Assembly: GCA_014377055.1 (NCBI GenBank) | Contig: JACMQJ010000016.1 | Location: 1-5,890 of the forward strand | Reading direction: 5' to 3' | Source of the DNA: Candidatus Sericytochromatia bacterium | GTDB taxonomy: Bacteria; Cyanobacteriota; Sericytochromatia; UBA7694; JACMQJ01 | Length of the DNA stretch: 5,890 nucleotides | Shown: positions 1 to 5,890 of the stretch, one piece after another | Layout of the letters: each line of letters opens with the position of its first letter | Position numbering within the stretch: position 1 is the stretch's first letter | The notes under the pieces: model-generated | The model's input: only the letters and a program-made list of their open reading frames with translations | Database searches by the model: none | Told to the model about the DNA's origin: nothing | Position numbers and translations under genes: made by a program

Positions 1-1326
1 ACAGGATATGTTGGTTTAGTTACAGGTACATGCTTTGCTGAAATGGGAAATGATGTAACCTGTATTGATATTAACCAAGAAAAAATTGATGACTTAAAAA
101 AAGGTATTTTACCAATTTATGAGCCTGGTCTTGAAGAAATTGTCAAAAGAAATATCAAAGAAGGAAGACTCAATTTTACTATTAATTTAAGAGAGGCTCT
201 TGAACAATCATTAATGGTATTTATTGCTGTAGATACTCCTATGAATGAAATAACAGGATTACCAAATCTAACAAATGTTAAAAAAGTTGCTCAACAGATA
301 GGGCAAAATATTAATTCTTATAAGGTTATTGTTAATAAGTCGACTGCTCCAATTGGTACTGCTGAATTAGTTAGAAATATTATTTTGGAAGAAATAAAAA
401 TCAGACATGATAAAAAAGAAATAGAATTAATTGATTTTGATATGGTTAGTAATCCAGAATTTTTGAAAGAAGGTAGTGCAATTGAAGACTTTATGAAACC
501 TGATAGAGTGGTTATTGGTGTTGATAATGATAAAGTAGCTGATCTAATGAAAGAATTATATTCACCCTTTGTTAGAAATGAACATCCTATTATCATTATG
601 GATATTAAATCAGCTGAGATGACCAAATATGCAGCTAATTATTTTCTATCAATGAAAATATCATTTATTAATGAAATAGCTAACTTATGTGATATTTTTG
701 GAGCTGATGTGAGTGATGTAAAAAGAGGTATTGCTTCTGATTCTAGAATTGGATCACAGTTTTTATTTCCTGGTGTTGGTTATGGTGGCTCATGCTTCCC
801 CAAAGATACCAATGCTATGATTAGCATGGCAAAACAAAAAAATTATCAACCATTGATTCTTCAAGCTATTGATCAAGTTAATAAAAATCAAAGAAATATT
901 TTTGCCAATAAAATAATTTCATATTTTTCAAAAACAGGATTAAAAGATTTAAAAATAGCTATTTGGGGTCTATCATATAAGCCTCATACTGATGATATGA
1001 GAGATGCACCATCAATTGATATAATAAAAATACTGATTGAAAAAGGGGCAAAAATACAAGCCTATGATCCTGAAGCAATAGACAAAGCAAAAAATATTCT
1101 TGGAGAAAATAATATAAGTTACTTTAACAATATGTACGATGCTTTGGAAGATGTTAGTGCTATGATCCTTATTACAGAATGGACTCAGTTTAGAAGACCT
1201 GATTTTGATAAGATGAAAAATATTATGAAAAACAAATTAATTTTTGATGGACGTAACCAATATGAGCCAAGCAACATGAAAGAGTTAGGTTTTGAATATT
1301 TTTGTATAGGAAGGCCTAATAGATAA
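1..1326 (+). CDS. ugd: UDP-glucose 6-dehydrogenase, 5' end cut by window edge
   Basis: Oxidises UDP-glucose to UDP-glucuronate with two NAD+ in the cytoplasm, supplying precursors for surface polysaccharides. The reading frame is open from base 1 and begins TGYVGLVTG, the tail of the N-terminal Rossmann motif GxGYVG. The gene therefore starts a few residues (about 9) before the window, and the first internal ATG at 43 is not the true start. In order I see KSTAPIGT, NPEFLKEG with the following PDRVVIG, EMTKYAAN (family Lys and Asn) and GVGYGGSCFPKD. The catalytic Cys codon is at 793-795. The C-terminal UDP-binding domain has WGLSYKP from 961 and ends with FDGRN. The 441 visible codons plus the missing start match the usual 430-460 residues. 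All key residues seen are intact. The stop codon overlaps the start of the decarboxylase gene, indicating an operon. The family call is firm; the symbol is the generic one (tuaD and rkpK are synonyms in other hosts). Confidence 0.96.
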   Translation, partial: TGYVGLVTGTCFAEMGNDVTCIDINQEKIDDLKKGILPIYEPGLEEIVKRNIKEGRLNFTINLREALEQSLMVFIAVDTPMNEITGLPNLTNVKKVAQQIGQNINSYKVIVNKSTAPIGTAELVRNIILEEIKIRHDKKEIELIDFDMVSNPEFLKEGSAIEDFMKPDRVVIGVDNDKVADLMKELYSPFVRNEHPIIIMDIKSAEMTKYAANYFLSMKISFINEIANLCDIFGADVSDVKRGIASDSRIGSQFLFPGVGYGGSCFPKDTNAMISMAKQKNYQPLILQAIDQVNKNQRNIFANKIISYFSKTGLKDLKIAIWGLSYKPHTDDMRDAPSIDIIKILIEKGAKIQAYDPEAIDKAKNILGENNISYFNNMYDALEDVSAMILITEWTQFRRPDFDKMKNIMKNKLIFDGRNQYEPSNMKELGFEYFCIGRPNR

Positions 1327-2255
1327 TGAAAAGAATATTAGTAACAGGTGGAGCAGGTTTTATTGGTAGTCATTTATGCAAAAAATTATTGGAGCAAAAT
1401 AATCAAGTTATTTGCTTAGATAATTTTTTTACAGGTCGCAAAAGTAATATAGAAGAACTGTATAATAATCAAAATTTTGAATTAATAAGACATGATATAA
1501 TTGAACCTATTCTTTTGGAAGTAGATCAAATATATAATCTTGCATGTCCTGCTTCTCCTGTTCATTATCAACATAATCCAATCAAAACAATAAAAACTAA
1601 TGTGATTGGTATGCTCAATATGTTGGGTTTAGCAAAAAGAGTAAAGGCGAGAATATTACAAGCCTCAACTTCAGAAGTTTATGGAGATCCCGAGATTCAT
1701 CCACAAGTTGAAACTTATAATGGAAATGTTAATCCTATTGGTATTAGAAGTTGTTATGATGAGGGTAAAAGAGTAGCTGAAACCTTGTGCTTTGATTATC
1801 ATCGTCAAGAAAATGTCGATATTAGAGTTATTCGTATTTTCAATACCTATGGTGCAAATATGCTCGAAAATGATGGTAGAGTAGTTAGCAATTTTATAGT
1901 TCAAGCATTGAGAGACAACGATATTACAATTTATGGAAATGGTTCACAAACCAGATCATTTTGTTATGTAGATGATCTGGTAGAAGGAATGATGTTAATG
2001 ATGGAAAATAATAATTTTATTGGACCTGTCAATCTTGGAAGACCAGAAGAATATACGATGATCTATTTAGCAGAAAAAATAAAACATCTAACTAATAGTA
2101 ATTCAAAAATAATTTTTAAAGAGCTACCACAAGATGATCCTACCAGAAGAAAGCCTGATATTTATTTGGCACAATCAAAACTAAATTGGAACCCAAATAC
2201 ACCACTAGAAGATGGATTAATAAAGACGATTGAGTACTTTAGAGGACAAATATAA
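1326..2255 (+). CDS. uxs: UDP-glucuronate decarboxylase (UDP-xylose synthase)
   Basis: An extended short-chain dehydrogenase that decarboxylates UDP-glucuronate to UDP-xylose through a 4-keto intermediate with bound NAD+. It uses the product of the preceding gene. The 309 residues match single-domain bacterial UXS. GGAGFIGS (residues 8-15) is the NAD-binding GxxGxxG loop. LDNFFTGRKSNI (31-42) follows the second Rossmann strand. STSEVYGD (114-121) carries the Glu typical of UXS. Y144 and K148 in SCYDEGKR form the YxxxK pair. DGRVVSNFIVQAL and GSQTRSFCYVDDLVEG are strongly conserved UXS blocks, and RRKPDI lies near the C-terminus. The ATG overlaps the upstream stop as TAATG, so translational coupling is likely. 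A purine-rich AGGAAGG at 1308-1314 is the only Shine-Dalgarno-like stretch, about 11 bases upstream. One oddity is GANM after NTY at residues 176-179, where many family members have GPRM. The YDEGKR signature favours UXS over dTDP-glucose dehydratases or epimerases. Confidence 0.95.
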   Translation: MKRILVTGGAGFIGSHLCKKLLEQNNQVICLDNFFTGRKSNIEELYNNQNFELIRHDIIEPILLEVDQIYNLACPASPVHYQHNPIKTIKTNVIGMLNMLGLAKRVKARILQASTSEVYGDPEIHPQVETYNGNVNPIGIRSCYDEGKRVAETLCFDYHRQENVDIRVIRIFNTYGANMLENDGRVVSNFIVQALRDNDITIYGNGSQTRSFCYVDDLVEGMMLMMENNNFIGPVNLGRPEEYTMIYLAEKIKHLTNSNSKIIFKELPQDDPTRRKPDIYLAQSKLNWNPNTPLEDGLIKTIEYFRGQI

Positions 2256-2257
2256 TA

Positions 2258-2276
2258 TTTTAATCTCAAATTAAAA
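2258..2276. terminator. Weak convergent-gene hairpin, possible bidirectional terminator
   Basis: A perfect 7-bp inverted repeat, TTTTAAT / ATTAAAA, with the 5-base loop CTCAA sits between two convergent stop codons and overlaps the stop of the minus-strand gene. T and A runs flank it on both strands, as a bidirectional terminator would have. The stem is made only of A-T pairs, so it is thermodynamically weak and may be chance in such AT-rich DNA. Confidence 0.3.
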
Positions 2277-4106
2277 ATCATTAAATTTAGGTTCAAAAGG
2301 TAAAATACTTTTACAATAGGTTAAATATTTGCGGTATTGTTTGATATTACCTACTTTTCTATAAATGTGTGAAACTTCAAAATAATCCCACACATTTTCA
2401 GAACCAAGATTAAGGCATTCTTTGAAATTAATTATAGAATTATCATAATCCTTATATTTTAGATGAATCAAGGCTTTTAGTCGATAAAGATGTTCTATCA
2501 TTAATTTGTAATATTCTTTTTGATAATTATTTGATTCAATACCATAAGAAAAAATAATTTCGCCATGTCTATATTTAAAGTATTCATAAATATTTTGTTC
2601 AATTTGGGGAATGTAATATAATCCTAATGTATTTATTCCCGTCTGAGCAGTATTTAAGATTGTATTTATTAAATCTAAGCAATAATCATAATTATGTTGT
2701 ATATAAAACAAATAGCAAATATAATTAAATGAAATTATAAATGAATCTTTGTTTTTAGTAAATATACTAGTTATTTCATGTTTTAGATCTTCTGAATTAT
2801 TCTTTTCAAATAGACAAATTTTTTCTACAAAAATATTATTTAATGCTTGATGGTCTTCTGGTAATTGTGAAAAAAACTCTATTGCCTGCAAATGTTTATT
2901 TTGATAGTGACTTGTAACTCCTTTATACATAGATATTTTTTTCTGATTAAAATTTTTCTTTTGACTAGAAAAATCGTCTATTAAAGCTAATTTATCCATT
3001 AAATGTTTTAAAAAGTGATAATGGGTATAATTATTTATCGTTTTAAGATAACCATTTTTAGCTATTCGATTATATTCTTCTTTATTTTGTAAATAATAAT
3101 TGATTAAATAATCAAGATTATCTATATTGTATAATACTAAGTCTTCTTTATCTTTATATAATTCGGTAACCATTGTGTTGTCATCTTCTACAAAACAGAG
3201 AGCTTCAATTCCCATCGTTTGGAACATTCTATAATTAAGTGCGTTGCTATCAATAGTTGCATCAATAATTATTTTGGACTGATTCATTAATGTCCAATAA
3301 GAATTAAAATCATCAACATTAGTAATCAAAATATTATATTTATTTTTTAATGAATCTAATTTTTTTAAGATTTTATTTCTTTGTTTATAAACCCATGGAG
3401 AATTAATATTACCAATAAATAGAACATCATAGATTTTTTCGAGATTTAATTTTGGATAGCTTAATGGATCAAAACCAATAGAAGCAGCACCTGGAATATA
3501 TATTACATTTTTAAAACCAAGGTTTTTATAAATATCAATTGCATAGTTTTCCATACATACTATTATGTCAGAATAAATCAAATTAGCTTTAATATGCTCT
3601 TCTGCATAAGTTAGACGATCTACAATCATAGAAACTACAGGATAATCAAATTTATCTAATGTATTTAAGATAGGATGAGAAGGTGATAACCAATTTGGAA
3701 TAATATAATAGTCAGGTTTAATATCAGGATTGATATTATTTAAGGTCATACAATCAGCTAGAGGATAGATACCTATTGGATGAACAGCTAAATCATCATA
3801 AGTTTCAATAATTACTTTTTTTCTATTTGTCTTTACTAATCCTGATATAGAAAGCTGATTAAGGCTTAAAGAATAAATTTGTTTTTGACCATTGGTATTA
3901 TAAAAGCCATAAGGATTAATATTTACAGCTTTTTCAAAATTAATAAAAGCTTGTTGATATTCTTTAAAATATAAATATGATTTTGCTAAAATAAAATAAT
4001 ATAAATCATTATTTGGTTCTTGCTCAATTTTTGATTTTAAGATATTGAGTGCTAGTCGATGATTATTTTGACTAATTATTTTTTCTATTTTGGAAATTGA
4101 TGTCAT
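2271..4106 (-). CDS. TPR-flanked CgeB-like glycosyltransferase
   Basis: A 611-residue, probably cytosolic protein; I see no signal peptide or membrane segment. Residues 14-66 form a TPR-like helical pair (YYFILAKSYLYFKEYQQAFINFEKAVNINP). Residues about 98-375 resemble CgeB-type, GT-B-fold glycosyltransferases. There an N-terminal Rossmann-like half contains PDYYIIPNWLSPSHP. The linker YDVLFIGNINSPWVYKQRN (226-244) follows, then the C-terminal Glyco_trans_1-like half SKIIIDATIDSNALNYRMFQTMGIEALCF. Such proteins usually end this domain with a helical stretch like EEYNRIAKNGYLKTINNYTH, seen here. Residues about 380-605 are helical, with TPR-like parts near 400-415 and 545-605. Transfer of a sugar from a nucleotide donor is expected. 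Donor and acceptor are unknown; neighbouring genes make UDP-glucuronate and UDP-xylose. The ATG at 4104-4106 has no clear Shine-Dalgarno, and a hairpin lies just upstream. Its stop is 15 bp from the convergent uxs stop. Confidence 0.8.
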   Translation of the reverse strand: MTSISKIEKIISQNNHRLALNILKSKIEQEPNNDLYYFILAKSYLYFKEYQQAFINFEKAVNINPYGFYNTNGQKQIYSLSLNQLSISGLVKTNRKKVIIETYDDLAVHPIGIYPLADCMTLNNINPDIKPDYYIIPNWLSPSHPILNTLDKFDYPVVSMIVDRLTYAEEHIKANLIYSDIIVCMENYAIDIYKNLGFKNVIYIPGAASIGFDPLSYPKLNLEKIYDVLFIGNINSPWVYKQRNKILKKLDSLKNKYNILITNVDDFNSYWTLMNQSKIIIDATIDSNALNYRMFQTMGIEALCFVEDDNTMVTELYKDKEDLVLYNIDNLDYLINYYLQNKEEYNRIAKNGYLKTINNYTHYHFLKHLMDKLALIDDFSSQKKNFNQKKISMYKGVTSHYQNKHLQAIEFFSQLPEDHQALNNIFVEKICLFEKNNSEDLKHEITSIFTKNKDSFIISFNYICYLFYIQHNYDYCLDLINTILNTAQTGINTLGLYYIPQIEQNIYEYFKYRHGEIIFSYGIESNNYQKEYYKLMIEHLYRLKALIHLKYKDYDNSIINFKECLNLGSENVWDYFEVSHIYRKVGNIKQYRKYLTYCKSILPFEPKFNDF

Positions 4107-4116
4107 AATATCTTAA

Positions 4117-4141
4117 ACAAGGGGTCTAAACCCCTCGTTGT
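4117..4141. repeat. G/C-rich inverted repeat between two minus-strand genes
   Basis: ACAA-GGGGT (4117-4125), loop CTAA (4126-4129), ACCCC (4130-4134), a 3-base bulge TCG, then TTGT (4138-4141). It folds as a 5-bp G/C-rich stem extended by 4 bp across the bulge, and stands out sharply from DNA of about 30% GC. It lies 22 bases past the cysteine-cluster gene stop and ends about 10 bases before the glycosyltransferase start. In minus-strand RNA it is followed by TTTAAGATATT, which is not a strong U-tract. It could be an attenuating or stabilising hairpin, a weak terminator, or one copy of a dispersed small palindrome. Confidence 0.6.
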
Positions 4142-4162
4142 ATATAGAGAATCTTTTCAAAG

Positions 4163-4849
4163 CTATATTTTACCAGTTTCAATATCTTCTTTTAACCACA
4201 AAGGAATAATTGACATACTGTATTTTTCAGTATCATCAAGAACAAATTTAATTAATTTTCTCTCAAAATAATTCCAATAGGGTAAAACAATCTGATTAGT
4301 TTTATTACTATCAAGATAAGCTCTAATTTTAATATTATCAGATACACAGGTTAATATTTGAACTTTACTATCAAAAATAAAACCAAAATAACCAAATATC
4401 CTACATTTAGTTGGTCTTACTTCATATACAGAACACTTATTATCTATATGTAAAGGGCAGCTTTCACATTTTAAATTTTCACTCATTTGTTGAGCAAAAT
4501 CGGTTAATTGTTCCATAGTAACTTTTTGATGAATAATTTCGTGGACAAATTGTAATGTTTTTTCATGCTCATTATTCATCTTTATGGCTTTATTTTTGAT
4601 TCTATTCCTCAGATCTTCTGGCATATTTTGAATAAAATCTCTAATTCTTTGCCATTCTTTAGCATAGACAGTTGGCATACTAGCACCAGTACAACAAGTA
4701 AAGCAACCAGTTTTACAACTTATACTTGGATAGATTTGATCCAGTGCATCTGTCAATATTTTTACAAAATCATCCATTTTTTCTAACGAATCAACTCTTT
4801 GTAAATCAAGAAGATAGTCACCAATTATTTGATAATTATTTTTTTCCAT
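4163..4849 (-). CDS. YkgJ-family cysteine-cluster protein
   Basis: A 228-residue soluble protein of the YkgJ / CxxCxxCC family (Pfam family also described as putative zinc- or iron-chelating). The biochemical role is unestablished, and metal binding is presumed from the cysteines. The first cluster is SCKTGCFTCC, with C45, C49, C52 and C53. The second is CESC (C128, C131), then NKCSVYEVRPTKCR with C139 and C149, matching the family's CxxYexRPxxCR signature. C168 is a further possible ligand. The segment between clusters (about 60-125) is predicted helical and charged. No signal peptide is visible. The ATG at 4847-4849 is preceded by no Shine-Dalgarno. A TATAAT lies about 28 bases upstream. 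It is followed 56 bp downstream, on the same strand, by the TPR-glycosyltransferase gene, so co-transcription is possible unless the hairpin between them terminates. Upstream lies insertion-sequence debris. Family assignment is firm; function is unknown. Confidence 0.88.
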   Translation of the reverse strand: MEKNNYQIIGDYLLDLQRVDSLEKMDDFVKILTDALDQIYPSISCKTGCFTCCTGASMPTVYAKEWQRIRDFIQNMPEDLRNRIKNKAIKMNNEHEKTLQFVHEIIHQKVTMEQLTDFAQQMSENLKCESCPLHIDNKCSVYEVRPTKCRIFGYFGFIFDSKVQILTCVSDNIKIRAYLDSNKTNQIVLPYWNYFERKLIKFVLDDTEKYSMSIIPLWLKEDIETGKI

Positions 4850-4877
4850 AAGTTTTTATTAAAGCCATAATATTCAA

Positions 4878-4883
4878 ATTATA
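4878..4883 (-). promoter_or_regulatory. Candidate -10 box for the cysteine-cluster gene
   Basis: On the minus strand this reads TATAAT, an exact -10 consensus, 28 bases before the ATG at 4849. No convincing -35 hexamer is found at 16-18 bp. A -10-only promoter is possible, but TATAAT is expected by chance in DNA this AT-rich. Confidence 0.35.
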
Positions 4884-4944
4884 TAACACTTATTTTTTTA
4901 ATTAGGTAAATTCTAGGTTAAAAGGGTGCATGAAAATAAACATT

Positions 4945-4972
4945 TTGTATAAAATAGTAGTTATGATATAAG
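4945..4972 (+). promoter_or_regulatory. Candidate promoter for the plus-strand transposase remnant
   Basis: TTGTAT (4945-4950) and TATAAG (4967-4972) are separated by 16 bp and lie about 36 bases before the transposase ATG. Each hexamer has mismatches to consensus, so support is modest. It would belong to the insertion sequence rather than to the host genes. Confidence 0.3.
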
Positions 4973-4995
4973 GTTAAGCGTAATTATTTTTGTTT

Positions 4996-5001
4996 AGGTG
5001 A
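4996..5001 (+). promoter_or_regulatory. Ribosome binding site deciding the transposase start
   Basis: AGGTGA lies 7 bases before the ATG at 5009. It is the clearest Shine-Dalgarno in the window and supports 5009 as the original transposase start. Confidence 0.6.
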
Positions 5002-5008
5002 CGAAGAA

Positions 5009-5659
5009 ATGTCATTAATAGAAGAACTTATAGAAGGTTTAAAATCTAAGTTAAATGTAGATTTTTCTAGTTATACAAGTAATTTCCATGAAAGAGTAAG
5101 AGAAGAAAGTCATCTTGAGTTAGAAATGGAACTTCAAAATAAGATAAAGGATTCAGAAGCTTTTTTTTAAAATTTAAACTTAAGAAAGCAACCGAGACTA
5201 AAGAAATACAATACAGAATTAGGAACGATAGTCTTAAATAGGACAGCTTTTTACGAAGGTGATAAATGGTCAATTCCAGCGGATAAGATATTAAATTTAC
5301 CGATTAGTGGCTTTTCATTAAAAGCGGAGGAATTAGCATGTGTATTGGGTATAACAACAGAATTTAGCCATGCTAAAGATTTATTCAAAAATTGGACAGG
5401 TATAGAGATAAGCGATCACGGCTTATCAAATCATATAGAAGATATAGGAGATAATTTATACAATCAAGATTTATCGAAAGATATACAAGGAATAAATATG
5501 TTAGACTCAGTTTTAGAGAAAGAGGTTTGCATTAAGAAAGAATTAGATAGAGTTTATCTTGGAGGTGATGGAGTAATGGTTTCAATTAGGAAGAAAGGTT
5601 ATAAAGAAGCTAAAGTAGGCGTAATATTTTCAGAAAAAGAGCATATAATACCAAATTAA
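5009..5659 (+). pseudogene. Broken transposase, ISKra4/UPF0236-like, with internal stop and lost C-terminus
   Basis: From the ATG at 5009 the frame encodes 53 residues (MSLIEELIEG... to DSEAFF), then hits TAA at 5168-5170 right after eight T's. The same frame continues without shift as NLNLRKQPRLKKYNTELG and stays open to TAA at 5657-5659. Both halves belong to one protein of about 216 codons. The readable part contains WSIPADKILNLP, then ELACVLGITTEFSHAKDLFKNWTGIEIS, a helix-turn-helix-like block. It ends with YLGGDGVMVSIRKKGYKEAKVGVIFS, which resembles the first catalytic Asp region (xxDGxxV, then KExKxGVxF) of ISKra4- or ISLre2/UPF0236-type DDE transposases. Intact relatives are around 400-500 residues, so the C-terminal half with the remaining catalytic acids is missing. 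TTG at 5345 could give a separate product but has no special start context. I am confident it is a dead transposase; the subfamily is uncertain. Confidence 0.75.
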
Positions 5660-5676
5660 AGATGTTAATATGCTTG

Positions 5677-5889
5677 TTAGAGTATAAAGATATATTTGAT
5701 AGATGTTCTACCTAATAAGTCATCATTAAGATTACCATAATCTATTCCCTTTCCTATAAGTGCTTCAACTGGTTTATCCTGAAAAAAATGAGATACTAAG
5801 TATAATGACTTATTTGCAAAACCTAAACCGTTTAAAACCATCGCTTTAAATGCTTGTCCTATTGAAACTATTCTCTTATTTGTATCCTG
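5677..5889 (-). pseudogene. Truncated transposase N-terminus, DUF4277 / IS1634-like
   Basis: The minus strand from the window end reads 70 residues in one frame before a stop at 5677-5679. The block SIGQAFKAMVLNGLGFANKS is followed by LYLVSHFFQDKPVEALIG and NLNDDLLGRT. This is the hallmark N-terminal region of IS1634-type transposases (the DUF4277 domain pattern GQ..KAM.LNGLGF, LY..., FF.DKPVE.L.G, LNDD.LGR). These are normally followed by a DDE catalytic domain of several hundred residues. Here the match fails right after GRT. The following SIKYIFIL does not fit, and the frame stops. Shifting by one base near 5701-5706 gives GRT-L, as expected after GR.L, so a frameshift may precede the truncation. 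The true start lies beyond the window. Its tail abuts the tail of the plus-strand transposase remnant. Confidence 0.75.
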
Positions 5890-5890
5890 A

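Larger units (their letters stand above)
4921..5890. mobile_element. Region of two degraded insertion sequences joined tail-to-tail
   Basis: The segment holds 5' parts of two unrelated transposase genes facing each other, with both 3' halves missing. The left boundary is approximate: the AAAGGGTGCA stretch near 4921 may be an element end, but without the partner end no terminal inverted repeat can be confirmed. I see no target-site duplication. The right boundary is outside the window. Confidence 0.5.

Noticed and set aside
318..626. Open frame of 102 codons on the minus strand
   Set aside because: It lies entirely antisense to ugd, whose frame carries conserved motifs throughout; the translation is low-complexity and resembles no family.
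1671..1904. Open frame of 77 codons on the minus strand
   Set aside because: Antisense to the most conserved part of uxs; no start context or recognisable product.
4565..4786. Open frame of 73 codons on the plus strand
   Set aside because: Antisense to the cysteine-cluster gene; its Thr/Ser-rich translation mirrors the helical region of that gene.
4915..4977. Direct repeat AGGTTAA at 4915-4921 and 4971-4977
   Set aside because: Seven bases in AT-rich DNA, only two copies, no phasing with any promoter or element end; likely chance.
5161..5170. Programmed ribosomal frameshift at the eight-T run
   Set aside because: Coding before and after is in the same frame, so a frameshift would not join the two halves.
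5067..5273. Open frame of 68 codons on the minus strand
   Set aside because: Antisense to the transposase remnant, which has coherent family-like coding on the plus strand through the same bases.
5345..5659. Independent 104-residue gene starting with TTG
   Set aside because: The frame extends upstream without a break to 5171, with matching transposase sequence. The TTG is internal and has no start context of its own.
1..5890. CRISPR array, tRNA, rRNA, toxin-antitoxin or defence genes
   Set aside because: No regularly spaced repeats, no tRNA-like fold and no corresponding protein motifs were found on either strand.

Overview
This is a very AT-rich window (roughly 30% GC by eye). It comes from a bacterial chromosome whose gene content fits a low-GC cyanobacterium. 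The UDP-glucuronate decarboxylase reads much like cyanobacterial homologues, most ordinary genes lack a clear Shine-Dalgarno, and the two degraded transposase types are ones I associate with cyanobacterial genomes. The assignment is from memory and is tentative.

Layout. Positions 1-2255 (+) carry a two-gene nucleotide-sugar cassette. It holds UDP-glucose 6-dehydrogenase, cut at its 5' end by the window edge, followed with a 1-base overlap (TAATG) by UDP-glucuronate decarboxylase. Together they convert UDP-glucose to UDP-glucuronate and then to UDP-xylose. Positions 2271-4106 (-) converge on this cassette, leaving only 15 bp between the stops. They encode a 611-residue protein with a CgeB-like glycosyltransferase core between N- and C-terminal TPR-like helical regions. 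Positions 4163-4849 (-) encode a YkgJ-type cysteine-cluster protein upstream of the glycosyltransferase on the same strand. A G/C-rich hairpin lies in the 56-bp gap between these two genes.

From about 4900 to the end the window is insertion-sequence debris. A plus-strand transposase with a good ribosome binding site has an in-frame stop after 53 codons and loses its C-terminal half. It runs tail-to-tail into the N-terminal (DUF4277-like) part of a second, unrelated transposase on the minus strand, which is also broken and continues past the window end.

How the genes work together. The sugar-nucleotide cassette and the glycosyltransferase suggest a surface polysaccharide or glycoprotein locus. 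That the glycosyltransferase uses UDP-xylose or UDP-glucuronate is only an inference from adjacency. I found no CRISPR array, tRNA, rRNA or defence system, and nothing that clearly amounts to an undescribed system. The most unusual items are the TPR-GT-TPR protein, the intergenic hairpin and the tail-to-tail transposase junction.
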